Shown: in pieces, positions 16,378 to 24,861 of the stretch
Position numbering within the stretch: the stretch's first letter is position 1
Layout of the letters: each line of letters begins with the position of its first letter
Source of the DNA: BRHc4a sp049323915
Lineage (GTDB): Bacteria > Bacillota > Desulfotomaculia > Desulfotomaculales > Desulfocucumaceae
Assembly (NCBI GenBank): GCA_049323915.1
Contig: JBMOPC010000131.1
Span: 62,001 to 126,000, forward strand
DNA: 64,000 bases
Direction of reading: 5' to 3'
Notes under the pieces: generated by a model
The model's input: the letters and a program-made list of their open reading frames with translations, nothing else
Database searches by the model: none
What the model was told of the DNA's origin: nothing
Translations under genes and position numbers: made by a program

Positions 16378-17448
16378 TTGAGCTATATCCTGCCCTTGCT
16401 GGTATCGTTTCTGGTTGCCCTGGGGCTGACGCCATGGGTAAGATCCAGGGCCATGTACTGGGGCGCGGTTGACCATCCCGACCAGAGGAAAGTCCACCGG
16501 AGGGTGATGCCCCGCCTGGGAGGGCTGGTTGTTTATCTGGCCTTCGTGCCCGTGGCTCTGGTAAGCTCTTCATTTAAAATGCCGGTGGTGGGCCTTGCTG
16601 TGGGCGCTACCATAATACTTATACTGGGCATTGCGGACGATATAAGGGGCATATCCCCCCGGGCAAAGCTGGCGGGGCAGACTCTGGCGGCCCTTTCGGT
16701 AATACCCTTCGGCATCAGGGTTGATTTTGTTACCAGCCCTTTTAACAACGAAATGCTGTACCTTGGGCTTCTTGCCATTCCCATAACCATTTTCTGGCTG
16801 GTGGCAGTCACCAATGCCGTCAATCTGATTGACGGACTTGACGGCCTGGCGGGAGGGGTTTCCTGCATCGCGTCCCTGACCATGGCCGTGGTGGCGCTGA
16901 CACAGTTCTATATTTTGGGGGACTCGGGCCAGCTGGAGATAATGATGCTGGCACTGGTTCTCGCCGCCTCTGTTTTGGGGTTCCTGAAATACAACTTTCA
17001 CCCGGCCAGCATTTTCCTGGGAGATACAGGCTCGATGCTTTTGGGATTCAGCCTGGGGGTCATATCGGTGCTGGGGCTTACCAAGAGTGCCACCGCCATA
17101 TCGGTTATTATTCCCGTGGTGGTGATGGGGATACCTCTTCTTGATACGGTTTTCGCCATAGTAAGGCGTTTTCATGAGAACAGGCCCATATTCCAGCCCG
17201 ACAGGGAGCACCTGCACCATCAGCTGCTGGACCGTGGTTTTTCCCACCGCCAGGCGGTTTTGATGATATATGGGGTCAGCATACTGATGGGGGCCAGCGC
17301 GGTGGTAATGAACGTGCTGACCACCAACCAGGCTATGCTGCTGCTGGTTATACTGGCCACAGTGGTCATTTTGACCGCCAATAAAATAGGGGTAATGGGC
17401 GCCGGCTTGAAAAACAGGCTGGCAAAGGAATATTCGGAGCGGTCCTGA
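16378..17448 (+). CDS. tagO: undecaprenyl-phosphate GlcNAc-1-phosphate transferase (TagO/WecA family)
   Basis: A 356-residue polytopic enzyme that starts wall-polymer synthesis by moving GlcNAc-1-P (or a related sugar) from UDP onto undecaprenyl phosphate. Motifs are KVHRRVMPRLGGLVVYLAF, GIADDIRGISPRAKL, NAVNLIDGLDGLAGGV, IFLGDTGSMLLGF and the UDP-sugar loop DREHLHHQLLDRGFSHRQAV, all typical of the family. The start is TTG 16378, 7 bases after AAAAGGGGG; an upstream in-frame ATG lacks a ribosome site. It would supply the lipid acceptor for the WecG/TagA enzyme at 6760-7500. Confidence 0.94.
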   Translation: MSYILPLLVSFLVALGLTPWVRSRAMYWGAVDHPDQRKVHRRVMPRLGGLVVYLAFVPVALVSSSFKMPVVGLAVGATIILILGIADDIRGISPRAKLAGQTLAALSVIPFGIRVDFVTSPFNNEMLYLGLLAIPITIFWLVAVTNAVNLIDGLDGLAGGVSCIASLTMAVVALTQFYILGDSGQLEIMMLALVLAASVLGFLKYNFHPASIFLGDTGSMLLGFSLGVISVLGLTKSATAISVIIPVVVMGIPLLDTVFAIVRRFHENRPIFQPDREHLHHQLLDRGFSHRQAVLMIYGVSILMGASAVVMNVLTTNQAMLLLVILATVVILTANKIGVMGAGLKNRLAKEYSERS

Positions 17449-17549
17449 AAAGGATCGTTCTGTGCTATGAGTCTTATAGGAAGATCGGTGTTTTTCTCGG
17501 AAGGCAGAATGACTGCATTTTCCGAATTTTTTGTTTAATTGGCCTTTTA

Positions 17550-17578
17550 TTTACACAAAAAGACGGCCATGGTATTAT
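17550..17578 (+). promoter_or_regulatory. candidate promoter of galU
   Basis: TTTACA at 17550-17555 and TATTAT at 17573-17578 with a 17-bp spacer and a TG at 17570-17571 (extended -10). It ends 19 bases before the ATG. Confidence 0.6.
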
Positions 17579-17597
17579 TTACCTGGGGGGTGATGGT

Positions 17598-18482
17598 ATG
17601 AAGATAAGGAAGGCTGTAATACCTGCGGCCGGGCTGGGCGTGAGGTTTCTTCCAGCCACAAAGGCCCAGCCCAAGGAAATGCTGCCTATAGTAGACAAGC
17701 CCACTATACAGTACATAGTTGAGGAAGCCATTGATTCCGGGATTGAGGATATACTTTTTATTACAGGCAAACATAAAAGGGCCATTGAGGACCATTTTGA
17801 CAAATCTCCAGACCTGGAGGCCCTTCTCAGGGAAAAGGGCAAAAAGGAATTGCTGGAACTGGTTAAGGACATTGGCGAAATGGTGGAAATTCACTATGTC
17901 CGCCAGAAGGAGCCCAGGGGCCTTGGCCACGCAATATACTGCGCCAGGAAGTTTATTGGAGATGAGCCCTTCGCTGTTTTGCTGGGAGATGATATTGTCC
18001 GCAGCAAGGTCCCTTGCCTCAGGCAGCTGATGGATCTATACGAGGATACAGGGGCATCGGTGATCGGCGTTCAGGAGGTTCCCGCCGAAGACGTGGGCAA
18101 GTACGGCATCCTTGACGCGGAAAAGGTGCAGGACAATATTTTCAGGATCAAAGACCTGGTGGAAAAGCCTTCCCCCGGAAGCGCCCCGTCAAGGCTGGGG
18201 ATAATGGGGAGATATATAATTAATCCGAGGATATTTGACATGCTGGCCAAGACCGGGCCCGGGGCGGGCGGGGAGATTCAGCTCACCGACGCCCTCCGGG
18301 TGCTCTGCCGTGAGGAGCCGATGTACGGCCTTTTCTTCAAAGGGCAGAGGTTCGATGTGGGTGACAGGCTGGGATACCTCAAGGCCATGGTTGAGTTTGC
18401 CCTGGACAGGCCGGATTTGGCCGATCAGTTCGGGGATTATCTGAAAGGAAAGGTGGGCCAGATTTATCCCGGAAAACAATAG
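17598..18482 (+). CDS. galU: UTP-glucose-1-phosphate uridylyltransferase
   Basis: A 294-residue nucleotidyltransferase making UDP-glucose from UTP and glucose-1-P. It begins KAVIPAAGLGVRFLPATKAQ and PKEMLPIVDKPTIQYIVEEA, the diagnostic GalU start, and has EPRGLGHAI, FAVLLGDDIV, VEKPSPGSAPS and the C-terminal FDVGDRLGYLKAMVEFAL. GGGGGGTGA precedes the ATG. The galE gene follows 48 bases later, so the pair would supply UDP-glucose and UDP-galactose for envelope glycans. Confidence 0.96.
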   Translation: MKIRKAVIPAAGLGVRFLPATKAQPKEMLPIVDKPTIQYIVEEAIDSGIEDILFITGKHKRAIEDHFDKSPDLEALLREKGKKELLELVKDIGEMVEIHYVRQKEPRGLGHAIYCARKFIGDEPFAVLLGDDIVRSKVPCLRQLMDLYEDTGASVIGVQEVPAEDVGKYGILDAEKVQDNIFRIKDLVEKPSPGSAPSRLGIMGRYIINPRIFDMLAKTGPGAGGEIQLTDALRVLCREEPMYGLFFKGQRFDVGDRLGYLKAMVEFALDRPDLADQFGDYLKGKVGQIYPGKQ

Positions 18483-18530
18483 TTTCCAAATAACCAAATC
18501 AGAATAAGCATTTTCCAGGTGGGGTGGGGT

Positions 18531-19443
18531 ATGAAGGTGCTGGTTACCGGGGGGGCCGGTTTTATCGGTTCCCATACGGTGGACGCGCTGGCGGCCGCCG
18601 GGGCCGCAGTGGCGGTGCTGGACAATCTGAGCGCCGGCAGGTTTGAAAATATAAAACAAAATGTTAATTTTTATCACGGTGACCTGCTGGAAAAGGATTT
18701 TGTTTTCCACTGTGCTGAAAAGGAGTCCCCGGAGGTGATTATTCACCTTGCCGCCCAGGCAAGCGTGCCTGAATCACTGAAAGCCCCGGATATTGACGCG
18801 GGGGTTAATATGCTGGGATCGCTGCACATTCTTGAGGCGGCCAGGGCCTGCGGCGCAAGGAAGGTTGTTTTTGCCTCTTCGGCGGCGGTTTACGGCATGC
18901 CCCGGTATTTGCCCGTGGATGAGCTTCACCCGGCGCAGCCCCTTTCGGGCTACGGGCTGTCAAAGCATACCGTGGAGCGTTACCTGGAGCTGTACAGGCA
19001 ATTGTACGGCCTGGATTACACGGTCCTCCGGTACTCCAATGTTTATGGGCCCAGGCAGGACGCCCTGGGAGAGGGCGGCGTGGTATCCGTTTTCATCGAT
19101 CGGATAATTGGTGGAAAGCAGCCGGTTATACACGGTGACGGTGAACAGACCAGGGACTTTGTATATGTCTGTGACGTGGCTGCGGCCAACCTGCAGGCCA
19201 TTGACAGGGGGGGGCGGGATGACTCTGAATGTGAGCACCGGAAGATCAGTTTCTGTAAACAGTCTTTATGAGATTATTAAAAAGGCTGCGGGCTGCAAAG
19301 ACGAGCCCCTATACGGGCCACCTCGCCCCGGGGATATAAGGGACAGCCTCCTGAGCTGCAAAAAGGCCGAATGGGCTTTGGGCTGGACCGCCGGGACGGA
19401 GCTTGAGCAGGGGATAAAAAACACCCTCGAACACAACGGTTGA
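18531..19443 (+). pseudogene. galE: UDP-glucose 4-epimerase-like gene, frameshifted in a G8 run
   Basis: An extended SDR epimerase: MKVLVTGGAGFIGSHTVDAL (NAD loop GGAGFIG at 7-13), VIHLAAQASVPES, VFASSAAVYGMP, the YGLSK active-site pair and VLRYSNVYGPRQDA are all intact. At a run of eight G (19207-19214) the frame is lost and a stop follows at 19269-19271. Reading one base on, the expected C-terminus resumes as MTLNVSTGRSVSVNSLYEII and ends at TGA 19441-19443. Removing one G would restore a 303-residue protein of normal length. It may be a real lesion, a switchable (phase-variable) tract, or a sequencing error; the sequence alone cannot decide. The ATG follows GGTGGGGTGGGG. Confidence 0.85.
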
Positions 19444-19500
19444 ACAATTATACGGCCTCCGGCATATGTTAAACATAATTATTGCGGGGGGTCGGTCTGT

Positions 19501-19749
19501 TTGTTTAAAGTATCGGATCTTGCCAGGCGCGATATTATCAACGTGATAGACGGGGCTAAGCTGGGTGCGGTTAAGGATGTCCACATAGACCCGGCCACGG
19601 GCAGCGTCCTGGCCTTTGTGCTGGAGGGCCCCCGGCGCTTCGGGCTGCTTTCGGCCGGCCGCGACATTTTGCTGCCCTGGTCAAAGATTAAAAAAATAGG
19701 TGTGGACACCGTGCTGGTGGAGCTGGACATTACCCACAGGATAGGATAG
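19501..19749 (+). CDS. YlmC/YmxH family PRC-barrel sporulation protein
   Basis: An 82-residue PRC-barrel protein of the YlmC/YmxH group, known from endospore formers. It has FKVSDLARRDIINVIDGAKL, the GAVKDVHIDPATGSVLAFVL strand pair typical of the fold, and ILLPWSKIKKIGVDTVLVEL. The function is not well defined; members are expressed in sporulating cells. The start is TTG 19501 about 9 bases after a GGGGGG run. It follows the galE locus and precedes metK. Confidence 0.88.
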   Translation: MFKVSDLARRDIINVIDGAKLGAVKDVHIDPATGSVLAFVLEGPRRFGLLSAGRDILLPWSKIKKIGVDTVLVELDITHRIG

Positions 19750-19768
19750 TATTGACACTATTTCACGT

Positions 19769-19797
19769 TTGACAACTAAAAGTCGAAATGTTAAAAT
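19769..19797 (+). promoter_or_regulatory. strong candidate promoter of metK
   Basis: TTGACA (19769-19774), 17-bp spacer, TAAAAT (19792-19797). A second TTGACA lies at 19752-19757. The leader to the TTG start is about 75 bases, too short for a SAM riboswitch, and none is seen. Confidence 0.75.
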
Positions 19798-19878
19798 TAA
19801 CGTGATTTTTTACCGGATTTTACCTTGCTGACCTCATTGGGGTCTATTTTTCTGTATGTGAAGGGGGTTTTATTAAAT

Positions 19879-21069
19879 TTGGGCAGAAGACTGTTTACTT
19901 CAGAATCCGTAACCGAGGGCCATCCGGATAAAATAGCGGACCAGATTTCCGATTCTGTTTTAGATGAGATCATAGCCCTGGATCCCAATGCCAGGGTGGC
20001 CTGTGAAACGCTTTGCACCACCGGGCTGGTGCTGGTGTCGGGGGAAATAACCACCAACTGTTACGTGGATATACCCAGGGTGGTGAGGGAAACCATCCGG
20101 TCTATAGGATACACCCGCGCCAAATACGGATTTGACTGTGACACCTGCTCGGTGATTACCTCTATTGATGAGCAGTCACCGGATATTGCCATGGGGGTGG
20201 ACAAGGCCCTGGAGGCAAAAGAAGGCCTGATGAGCGATTCTGAGATTGAGGCCATAGGCGCCGGTGACCAGGGGATGATGTTCGGTTACGCCACCGATGA
20301 GACTCCGGAGCTTATGCCACTTCCCATAGCCCTTGCCCACAGGCTGGCCCGCAGGCTGGCCGAGGCAAGAAAGACCCGGGAGCTGGCTTATCTGAGGCCT
20401 GACGGCAAAGTGCAGGTGACGGTGGAATACGAAGGGGATAAGCCGGTAAGGATTGATACCGTGGTTGTATCCACCCAGCACCACCCCAGGGTGAGCCTTC
20501 AGGAAATACGGGAGGATGTAATTGTAAAGGTGGTCACACCGGTTTTGCCAAGGGAGCTTGTTGACGATAAGATCCGCTATTTCATCAATCCAACCGGCAG
20601 GTTCGTTATCGGCGGGCCCCAGGGCGACACCGGACTTACCGGAAGAAAGATAATTGTGGATACATACGGCGGCATGGCGCGGCACGGCGGCGGGGCCTTT
20701 TCCGGAAAGGACCCCACCAAGGTGGACCGCTCGGCCGCATACGCCGCCCGCTACGTGGCCAAGAACATAGTGGCCGCCGGGCTGGCCGGCAGGTGCGAGG
20801 TTCAGCTGGCCTACGCCATAGGCGTTGCCAGACCTGTGTCCGTAATGGTGGAGACCTTTAACACCGGCAGGGTGCCCGAGGAAACATTGATTGACCTTAT
20901 CAACAAGCACTTTGATTTGAGGCCGGCGGGAATAATCAAGACACTGGACCTGCGCCGCCCCATTTACCGCAAGACCGCGGCCTATGGGCATTTTGGCAGG
21001 ACCGACGTTGACTTTCCGTGGGAAAGGACCGACAAGGCTGAAATCTTAAGGTCCGGGGCCGGAGTATAG
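19879..21069 (+). CDS. metK: S-adenosylmethionine synthase
   Basis: MetK makes S-adenosylmethionine from methionine and ATP. The 396-residue protein has all blocks: LFTSESVTEGHPDKIADQIS, EITTNCYVDIP, GAGDQGMMFGYATDET, PDGKVQVTVEYEG, NPTGRFVIGGPQGDTGLTGR, KIIVDTYGGMARHGGGAFSG and DPTKVDRSAAYAARYVAKN. The TTG at 19879 lies 11 bases after AAGGGGG and gives the usual length; an upstream in-frame ATG (19825) would add 18 non-homologous residues. It has its own promoter upstream. Confidence 0.97.
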   Translation: MGRRLFTSESVTEGHPDKIADQISDSVLDEIIALDPNARVACETLCTTGLVLVSGEITTNCYVDIPRVVRETIRSIGYTRAKYGFDCDTCSVITSIDEQSPDIAMGVDKALEAKEGLMSDSEIEAIGAGDQGMMFGYATDETPELMPLPIALAHRLARRLAEARKTRELAYLRPDGKVQVTVEYEGDKPVRIDTVVVSTQHHPRVSLQEIREDVIVKVVTPVLPRELVDDKIRYFINPTGRFVIGGPQGDTGLTGRKIIVDTYGGMARHGGGAFSGKDPTKVDRSAAYAARYVAKNIVAAGLAGRCEVQLAYAIGVARPVSVMVETFNTGRVPEETLIDLINKHFDLRPAGIIKTLDLRRPIYRKTAAYGHFGRTDVDFPWERTDKAEILRSGAGV

Positions 21070-21233
21070 CTCCTGGATTCTGTATTCAGACCCGGAAGTT
21101 TTTCAGTATAAGCTTTATAACCCCCTGTTTACGCTGTTTGGCCCAGGGCAGTAACCCCCTGAACTGCCGTTACATATCTTATTGTAGCGCCGGGTGAATG
21201 GGAAATGTGATGGCAATGGGGGTGAGGGGTGTT

Positions 21234-21632
21234 ATGGAGTTTTGGGCTCTATTCACGGCTATCGCCTGCTGGCTGGTATATACCCTTTATCACACTTATT
21301 TGTCGTTAAAAAACGGCAGGGCTTCCGCCCAGGCTACTGTCTGTGTGCTTATGTCCGGCCAGTCCGGGTTGGCGGAATGGTTTTTGAGGAGCGTGTACAG
21401 CACCGGGGCCGTCCTCACCGGCAGGCTGGCGGTGGTTGTGGCGCTGGAACCAGGTGACGGCGCTGCCGGGATTGTTAAAATATTATCGGAAAAAAATGAT
21501 TTCTCCGTTTTAAGTCCGGGTGAAATACCACAGTCTGTGGAGGTGACGCCACAATCATGGGTGATGGATATAAGGTCCATGGATATGGCCCAATTAAGGG
21601 AAGGGCCGTTAAAAACCCTTGCAAGCTTTTGA
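21234..21632 (+). CDS. small membrane-anchored protein of unknown function
   Basis: A 132-residue protein with one N-terminal transmembrane helix (EFWALFTAIACWLVYTLYHT) and a cytosolic-looking remainder (QATVCVLMSGQSGLAEWFLR, TGRLAVVVALEPGDGA, MDIRSMDMAQLREGPLKTL). I do not recognise the family. ATG 21234 is favoured because GGGGGTGA (21217-21224), close to the ideal ribosome site, lies 9 bases upstream; in-frame starts at 21198 and 21210 have no such site. It precedes a hairpin and the GGDEF-like gene. Confidence 0.7.
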   Translation: MEFWALFTAIACWLVYTLYHTYLSLKNGRASAQATVCVLMSGQSGLAEWFLRSVYSTGAVLTGRLAVVVALEPGDGAAGIVKILSEKNDFSVLSPGEIPQSVEVTPQSWVMDIRSMDMAQLREGPLKTLASF

Positions 21633-21739
21633 CCTGAATCTACAGACGCGAATGACGGAGTTTTGGTCTCCTTTTTTCTGAATTCTATTCTCAGGGCGGT
21701 TTTTTCTTAAACCCCGGGGCAAAAAGAGGTAAGATTTCT

Positions 21740-21772
21740 CCCCCCGTCGAAAATATTGTCGGGGGGATTTTT
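21740..21772 (+). terminator. terminator-like hairpin that also holds the next gene's ribosome site
   Basis: CCCCCCG (21740-21746) pairs with CGGGGGG (21760-21766), followed by ATTTTTGTT. The 3' arm is also the only Shine-Dalgarno-like sequence for the ATG at 21776, so the stem could both end upstream transcripts and hide the start of the next gene. Confidence 0.65.
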
Positions 21773-21775
21773 GTT

Positions 21776-23515
21776 ATGGTGGTTTCTGACAGGAGAAATT
21801 ATTTGCATATAGCCTATACCCTCGGTGTCACGGTGCTGGGGCTTGGCCTCCTGTTAAAGCTTTTCCGGGACCTGGACCTGGACAGGTCCGCTGAGTTTGC
21901 GGCCTTTATCATTTTGGGAATTCTTGTGGAGTGGCTGGCAGTAAATTTCCCCCTGGGCCGTCTTTCCGGCGGATTTTCTCTTGTACTGGCGTCTTTGCTG
22001 GTCTACAATCTGAGCGCCTCGGCGTGGATAAGCTCGGTGGCCTTCATAATAGGAAACGGCATAGCAAACAGGGGCAACCCGGTCCGCACATCGGTTTTCA
22101 ACATGTCCCAGCATGTGCTTACCCTGTACGGGGCGGTGTGCCTTTCAAGGCTGCTGTGGGGCAGGGACGTAAGCGGCCTGCCGCTTACCGGCATAGACAG
22201 CGGCATGTTCCAGCTGCTGACACTGATAGTCCTTTATATGGCAATAAACAATATATTTGTATATCTATATACCTATCCAGGAAGAAAGGGAGCGAGGATG
22301 CACTCCTGGTGGGACACCCTCCGCTGGGATGCTCTGAGCTATTTTTTCAGCGCCCCTTTTGGTGTGGCCATGGCCCTTCTTTACCGGGAAATCGGCATGA
22401 CGTCCGCCCTGCTCCTTTTTATTCCCATTCTTACCGTGCAGTTCATACTGGGGCTGTATATAAGGACCCAGGTGGTAAACAAGGAGCTCCGGGCGGTTTA
22501 CGAGATAGCCAAAAGGCTGGGGTCCCAGGCCGATTTCAGTGAAATACCCGGGGTGCTCCTAATGGAGATGCGCAGGGCACTGCCCTTTCATACCGGGGTT
22601 GTTTACCTGTGGAGCGAGGACTCTCGTTCTTTCAGGGCCGCTGCGGCATACGGGCCCTACCGGCAGCACCTGGAAAAGGGGGTGATTCACGCCGGTGACG
22701 GGTTCTGGGGATGGGTGATAAACAACGGTGATCCTGAAATAGTTTTTGACTCAAAAACAGACCCCCGTGTTAAGTCGGAGCAGGGGCTTGCCCAGGTGCT
22801 CCGGTCACTGCTGGTCATTCCCCTGGTGGGGGAGGCCGGTCCCCTGGGGCTGGTTGTGGTTGGTGAAAAGAAAACAATGGCATTCAGTGAGCACGACCTG
22901 CAGGTGGCTGTTTCCCTCTGCGGAACTTTGACCGAAGCACTTACCAACCGTGTGCTGTCGGAAAAAATGAATAATTACAGAAGACGTGATCCCATGACCG
23001 GCCTTTTGAACAGGAATACCTTTTTGCGCGGGGGCTCCCGGGTGTTCGACGCCCTGCCCCGGGCCGGGGTGGAAAAGATTGCGCTGGTGCTGCTGGACAT
23101 GGACATACTGGGGCGTATTAATGAGGCCTGGAGCCAGGAGGCCGGTGACCGGATGATTCTGGAGCTGGGAAATGTGCTGAAATCACTGGACATACCCCAC
23201 ATGCTGGCCGGCCGTTACGGTGACGACGAATTCGCGCTGCTCCTGCCGGGGTACGATGAAGTGAAGGCCCGGGAACTGGCGGCCGCAATAAGGTCTTCTC
23301 TCAATGATCTGCGGATAGCCGACGATTACCCGCTTGTGGGTGTAAAGGCCAGTGCCGGCATAGCTGTGTGGCCCGAAGACGGTGAAAGCTTTGACCATCT
23401 CTTGAAAATGGCTGGAATGGCACTTAAAATGGCGAAGAAAAAAGGCAGGGACAGGACCGAGGCCGCGTCCGGGCTCGACACCCGGTATGCCGGAAAGGGC
23501 GGTTGGATTACTTGA
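21776..23515 (+). CDS. membrane GAF-GGDEF protein with degenerate signature
   Basis: A 579-residue sensor-type protein. Residues 1-235 hold seven or eight hydrophobic segments. A GAF-like domain follows (LGSQADFSEIPGVLLMEMRR to LVVVGEKKTMAFSEHDLQVA, roughly 245-390), then a GGDEF domain (about 400-570) starting DPMTGLLNRNTFLRGG. The catalytic signature reads RYGDDEF instead of RxGGDEF, and the DxDxFKxIN motif reads DMDILGRINE, so key positions for GTP binding are altered. It may be a weak or inactive cyclase that binds GTP or signals through the GAF domain. The stop overlaps the comF start (TTGA at 23512-23515). Confidence 0.88.
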   Translation: MVVSDRRNYLHIAYTLGVTVLGLGLLLKLFRDLDLDRSAEFAAFIILGILVEWLAVNFPLGRLSGGFSLVLASLLVYNLSASAWISSVAFIIGNGIANRGNPVRTSVFNMSQHVLTLYGAVCLSRLLWGRDVSGLPLTGIDSGMFQLLTLIVLYMAINNIFVYLYTYPGRKGARMHSWWDTLRWDALSYFFSAPFGVAMALLYREIGMTSALLLFIPILTVQFILGLYIRTQVVNKELRAVYEIAKRLGSQADFSEIPGVLLMEMRRALPFHTGVVYLWSEDSRSFRAAAAYGPYRQHLEKGVIHAGDGFWGWVINNGDPEIVFDSKTDPRVKSEQGLAQVLRSLLVIPLVGEAGPLGLVVVGEKKTMAFSEHDLQVAVSLCGTLTEALTNRVLSEKMNNYRRRDPMTGLLNRNTFLRGGSRVFDALPRAGVEKIALVLLDMDILGRINEAWSQEAGDRMILELGNVLKSLDIPHMLAGRYGDDEFALLLPGYDEVKARELAAAIRSSLNDLRIADDYPLVGVKASAGIAVWPEDGESFDHLLKMAGMALKMAKKKGRDRTEAASGLDTRYAGKGGWIT

Positions 23516-24282
23516 AAATATTGAGCGGGCTGCTGGACCTTATATTTCCCCCCCGGAGGTCATGCCCACTGTGCGGGGAATCTGACCCCCGGGGTGAGAT
23601 CTGCCCATGCTGCCTGGATAAATTATCCCGATTCAGGGATGAGCCTGTGTGTTACCGGTGTGGACGGTATTTTCAGCAGCCGGAGTCAGAATGCGCGGAG
23701 CATGTGCCGGCTGCGGGAGGCCCGGTATACTGCATGGACTGCCTTGGCGGCGTTGCATATTTCCGAATGTCCAGGTCCGCCGGCCCCTATGAGGGGGACC
23801 TTAAAAGGGCGGTGCAGAGGCTGAAATTTTCCGGTAAAAGAGACCTGGCCGGCCATATTTCGGGTATAATGTTTCATTCTATCGCAAATAACAAGTACTA
23901 TATTAAGGCCGCAGTTATTGCAGCTGTTCCCCTGTCCTCCAAAAGGCTCAGGCAAAGGGGGTTTAACCAGGCTGAACTTCTTGCCTGCGGGCTGTCCGAA
24001 AGGACGAAGGTCCCGTTTCTGCCGGTATTGCGCAAGGTGAGGGAAACCTCTTCCCAGACCGGCCTCCACAGGGCAGGAAGAAAGGAGAATCTTGTTGGGG
24101 CCTTTGAGCTGACTGATCCTAATGCGATAAGGGGAAAAACGGTGTTGGTGGTTGATGACGTCATAACCACGGGGTCCACGTTAAATATTGTATCCGAAGC
24201 GCTGGTAAAAGGGGGCGCTGCGACAGTTCTCTGCATTACCGCCGCAGCCGGAAGGACTTCCATGCAGCGTGTTTCCCTGTGA
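23512..24282 (+). CDS. comF: ComF family phosphoribosyltransferase-like protein
   Basis: A 256-residue ComF/GntX family protein linked to DNA uptake in competent bacteria. The N-terminus has zinc-binding cysteine pairs (CPLCGES, ICPCCLDK, CYRCGRYF). The C-terminal PRTase-like domain has VPLSSKRLRQRGFNQAELLA and the PRPP loop VLVVDDVITTGSTLN. The start is TTG 23512, overlapping the upstream TGA and 9 bases after AAAGGGCGG; this implies translational coupling to the GGDEF-like gene. No comFA helicase lies next to it. Confidence 0.93.
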   Translation: MKILSGLLDLIFPPRRSCPLCGESDPRGEICPCCLDKLSRFRDEPVCYRCGRYFQQPESECAEHVPAAGGPVYCMDCLGGVAYFRMSRSAGPYEGDLKRAVQRLKFSGKRDLAGHISGIMFHSIANNKYYIKAAVIAAVPLSSKRLRQRGFNQAELLACGLSERTKVPFLPVLRKVRETSSQTGLHRAGRKENLVGAFELTDPNAIRGKTVLVVDDVITTGSTLNIVSEALVKGGAATVLCITAAAGRTSMQRVSL

Positions 24283-24394
24283 ATATGACATTATCTCCAA
24301 GTGGAGGCAACCTATTGCGACACAAATTTTTTCCGGATGTTTTTTAATCACAGTACAAACCCTTTTATTTCGGTTATTAACAGACTTACTCACA

Positions 24395-24419
24395 TTATCC
24401 ACAGATTTTTAGTCCACAG
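24395..24419. other. DnaA-box-like pair upstream of the cold-shock gene
   Basis: TTATCCACA at 24395-24403 is an exact consensus DnaA box, and TCCACAG recurs at 24412-24418 after 8 bases. It lies in the 266-base gap 24283-24548, which otherwise holds the promoter described next. Confidence 0.4.
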
Positions 24420-24480
24420 GGGCTTTTTTAAGCGGTTGTTTTCGACATTGCGCAGTCTCTGCCGGTATGGTTGGAAACTC

Positions 24481-24509
24481 TTGACTTCATGTGAAGATTG
24501 TGTTAACAT
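24481..24509 (+). promoter_or_regulatory. promoter of the cold-shock gene
   Basis: TTGACT (24481-24486), 17-bp spacer, TAACAT (24504-24509). The predicted start leaves a short leader of about 30 bases, not the long cold-box leader of E. coli cspA. Confidence 0.65.
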
Positions 24510-24548
24510 TCAATACACCCCAGTTGAATTGTTTTAGGAGGAATGTTT

Positions 24549-24746
24549 GTGCAAGGTAAGGTCAAGTGGTTTAGTAACGAAAAAGGATACGGGTTTATTG
24601 AGCGCGAGGATGGGGGAGATGTTTTTGTGCATTTCTCGGCGGTAGAGGGGGATGGCTTCAAGACTCTGAACGAGGGCCAGCTGGTAGAATTTGATATTGT
24701 GGAGGGCGCTCGGGGACCACAGGCAGCCAATGTCACAAAAAAATAA
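24549..24746 (+). CDS. cspA: cold-shock domain protein
   Basis: A 65-residue CSD protein that binds single-stranded RNA/DNA. It reads MQGKVKWFSNEKGYGFIE with RNP1 (KGYGFIE), and VFVHFSAVEG with RNP2. GTG 24549 is chosen because AGGAGG (24536-24541) is 7 bases upstream and it gives the family N-terminus; ATG 24543 would be only one base from the ribosome site. It has its own promoter and a strong terminator, so it is monocistronic. Confidence 0.96.
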   Translation: MQGKVKWFSNEKGYGFIEREDGGDVFVHFSAVEGDGFKTLNEGQLVEFDIVEGARGPQAANVTKK

Positions 24747-24754
24747 CAACCCTA

Positions 24755-24782
24755 CCCCAGTAATGACACTGGGGTTTTTTTA
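24755..24782 (+). terminator. rho-independent terminator of the cold-shock gene
   Basis: CCCCAGT (24755-24761) pairs with ACTGGGG (24768-24774) over a 6-base loop, followed by seven T. Confidence 0.92.
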
Positions 24783-24824
24783 AAGGTCGGATCTGGAATC
24801 AACCGGACTCTCATACTTTACAAC

Positions 24825-24833
24825 TGTTATAAA
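24825..24833 (+). promoter_or_regulatory. extended -10 element before hpf
   Basis: TGTTATAAA matches TGnTATAAT at all but the last base. It lies 28 bases before the GTG start; no clear -35. Confidence 0.35.
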
Positions 24834-24861
24834 ATAACGGCCTGAAAGGAGTTGTTGCAAC

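Noticed and set aside
19798..19878. SAM riboswitch before metK
   Set aside because: The leader from the predicted start is about 75 bases and shows none of the conserved SAM-I stems.
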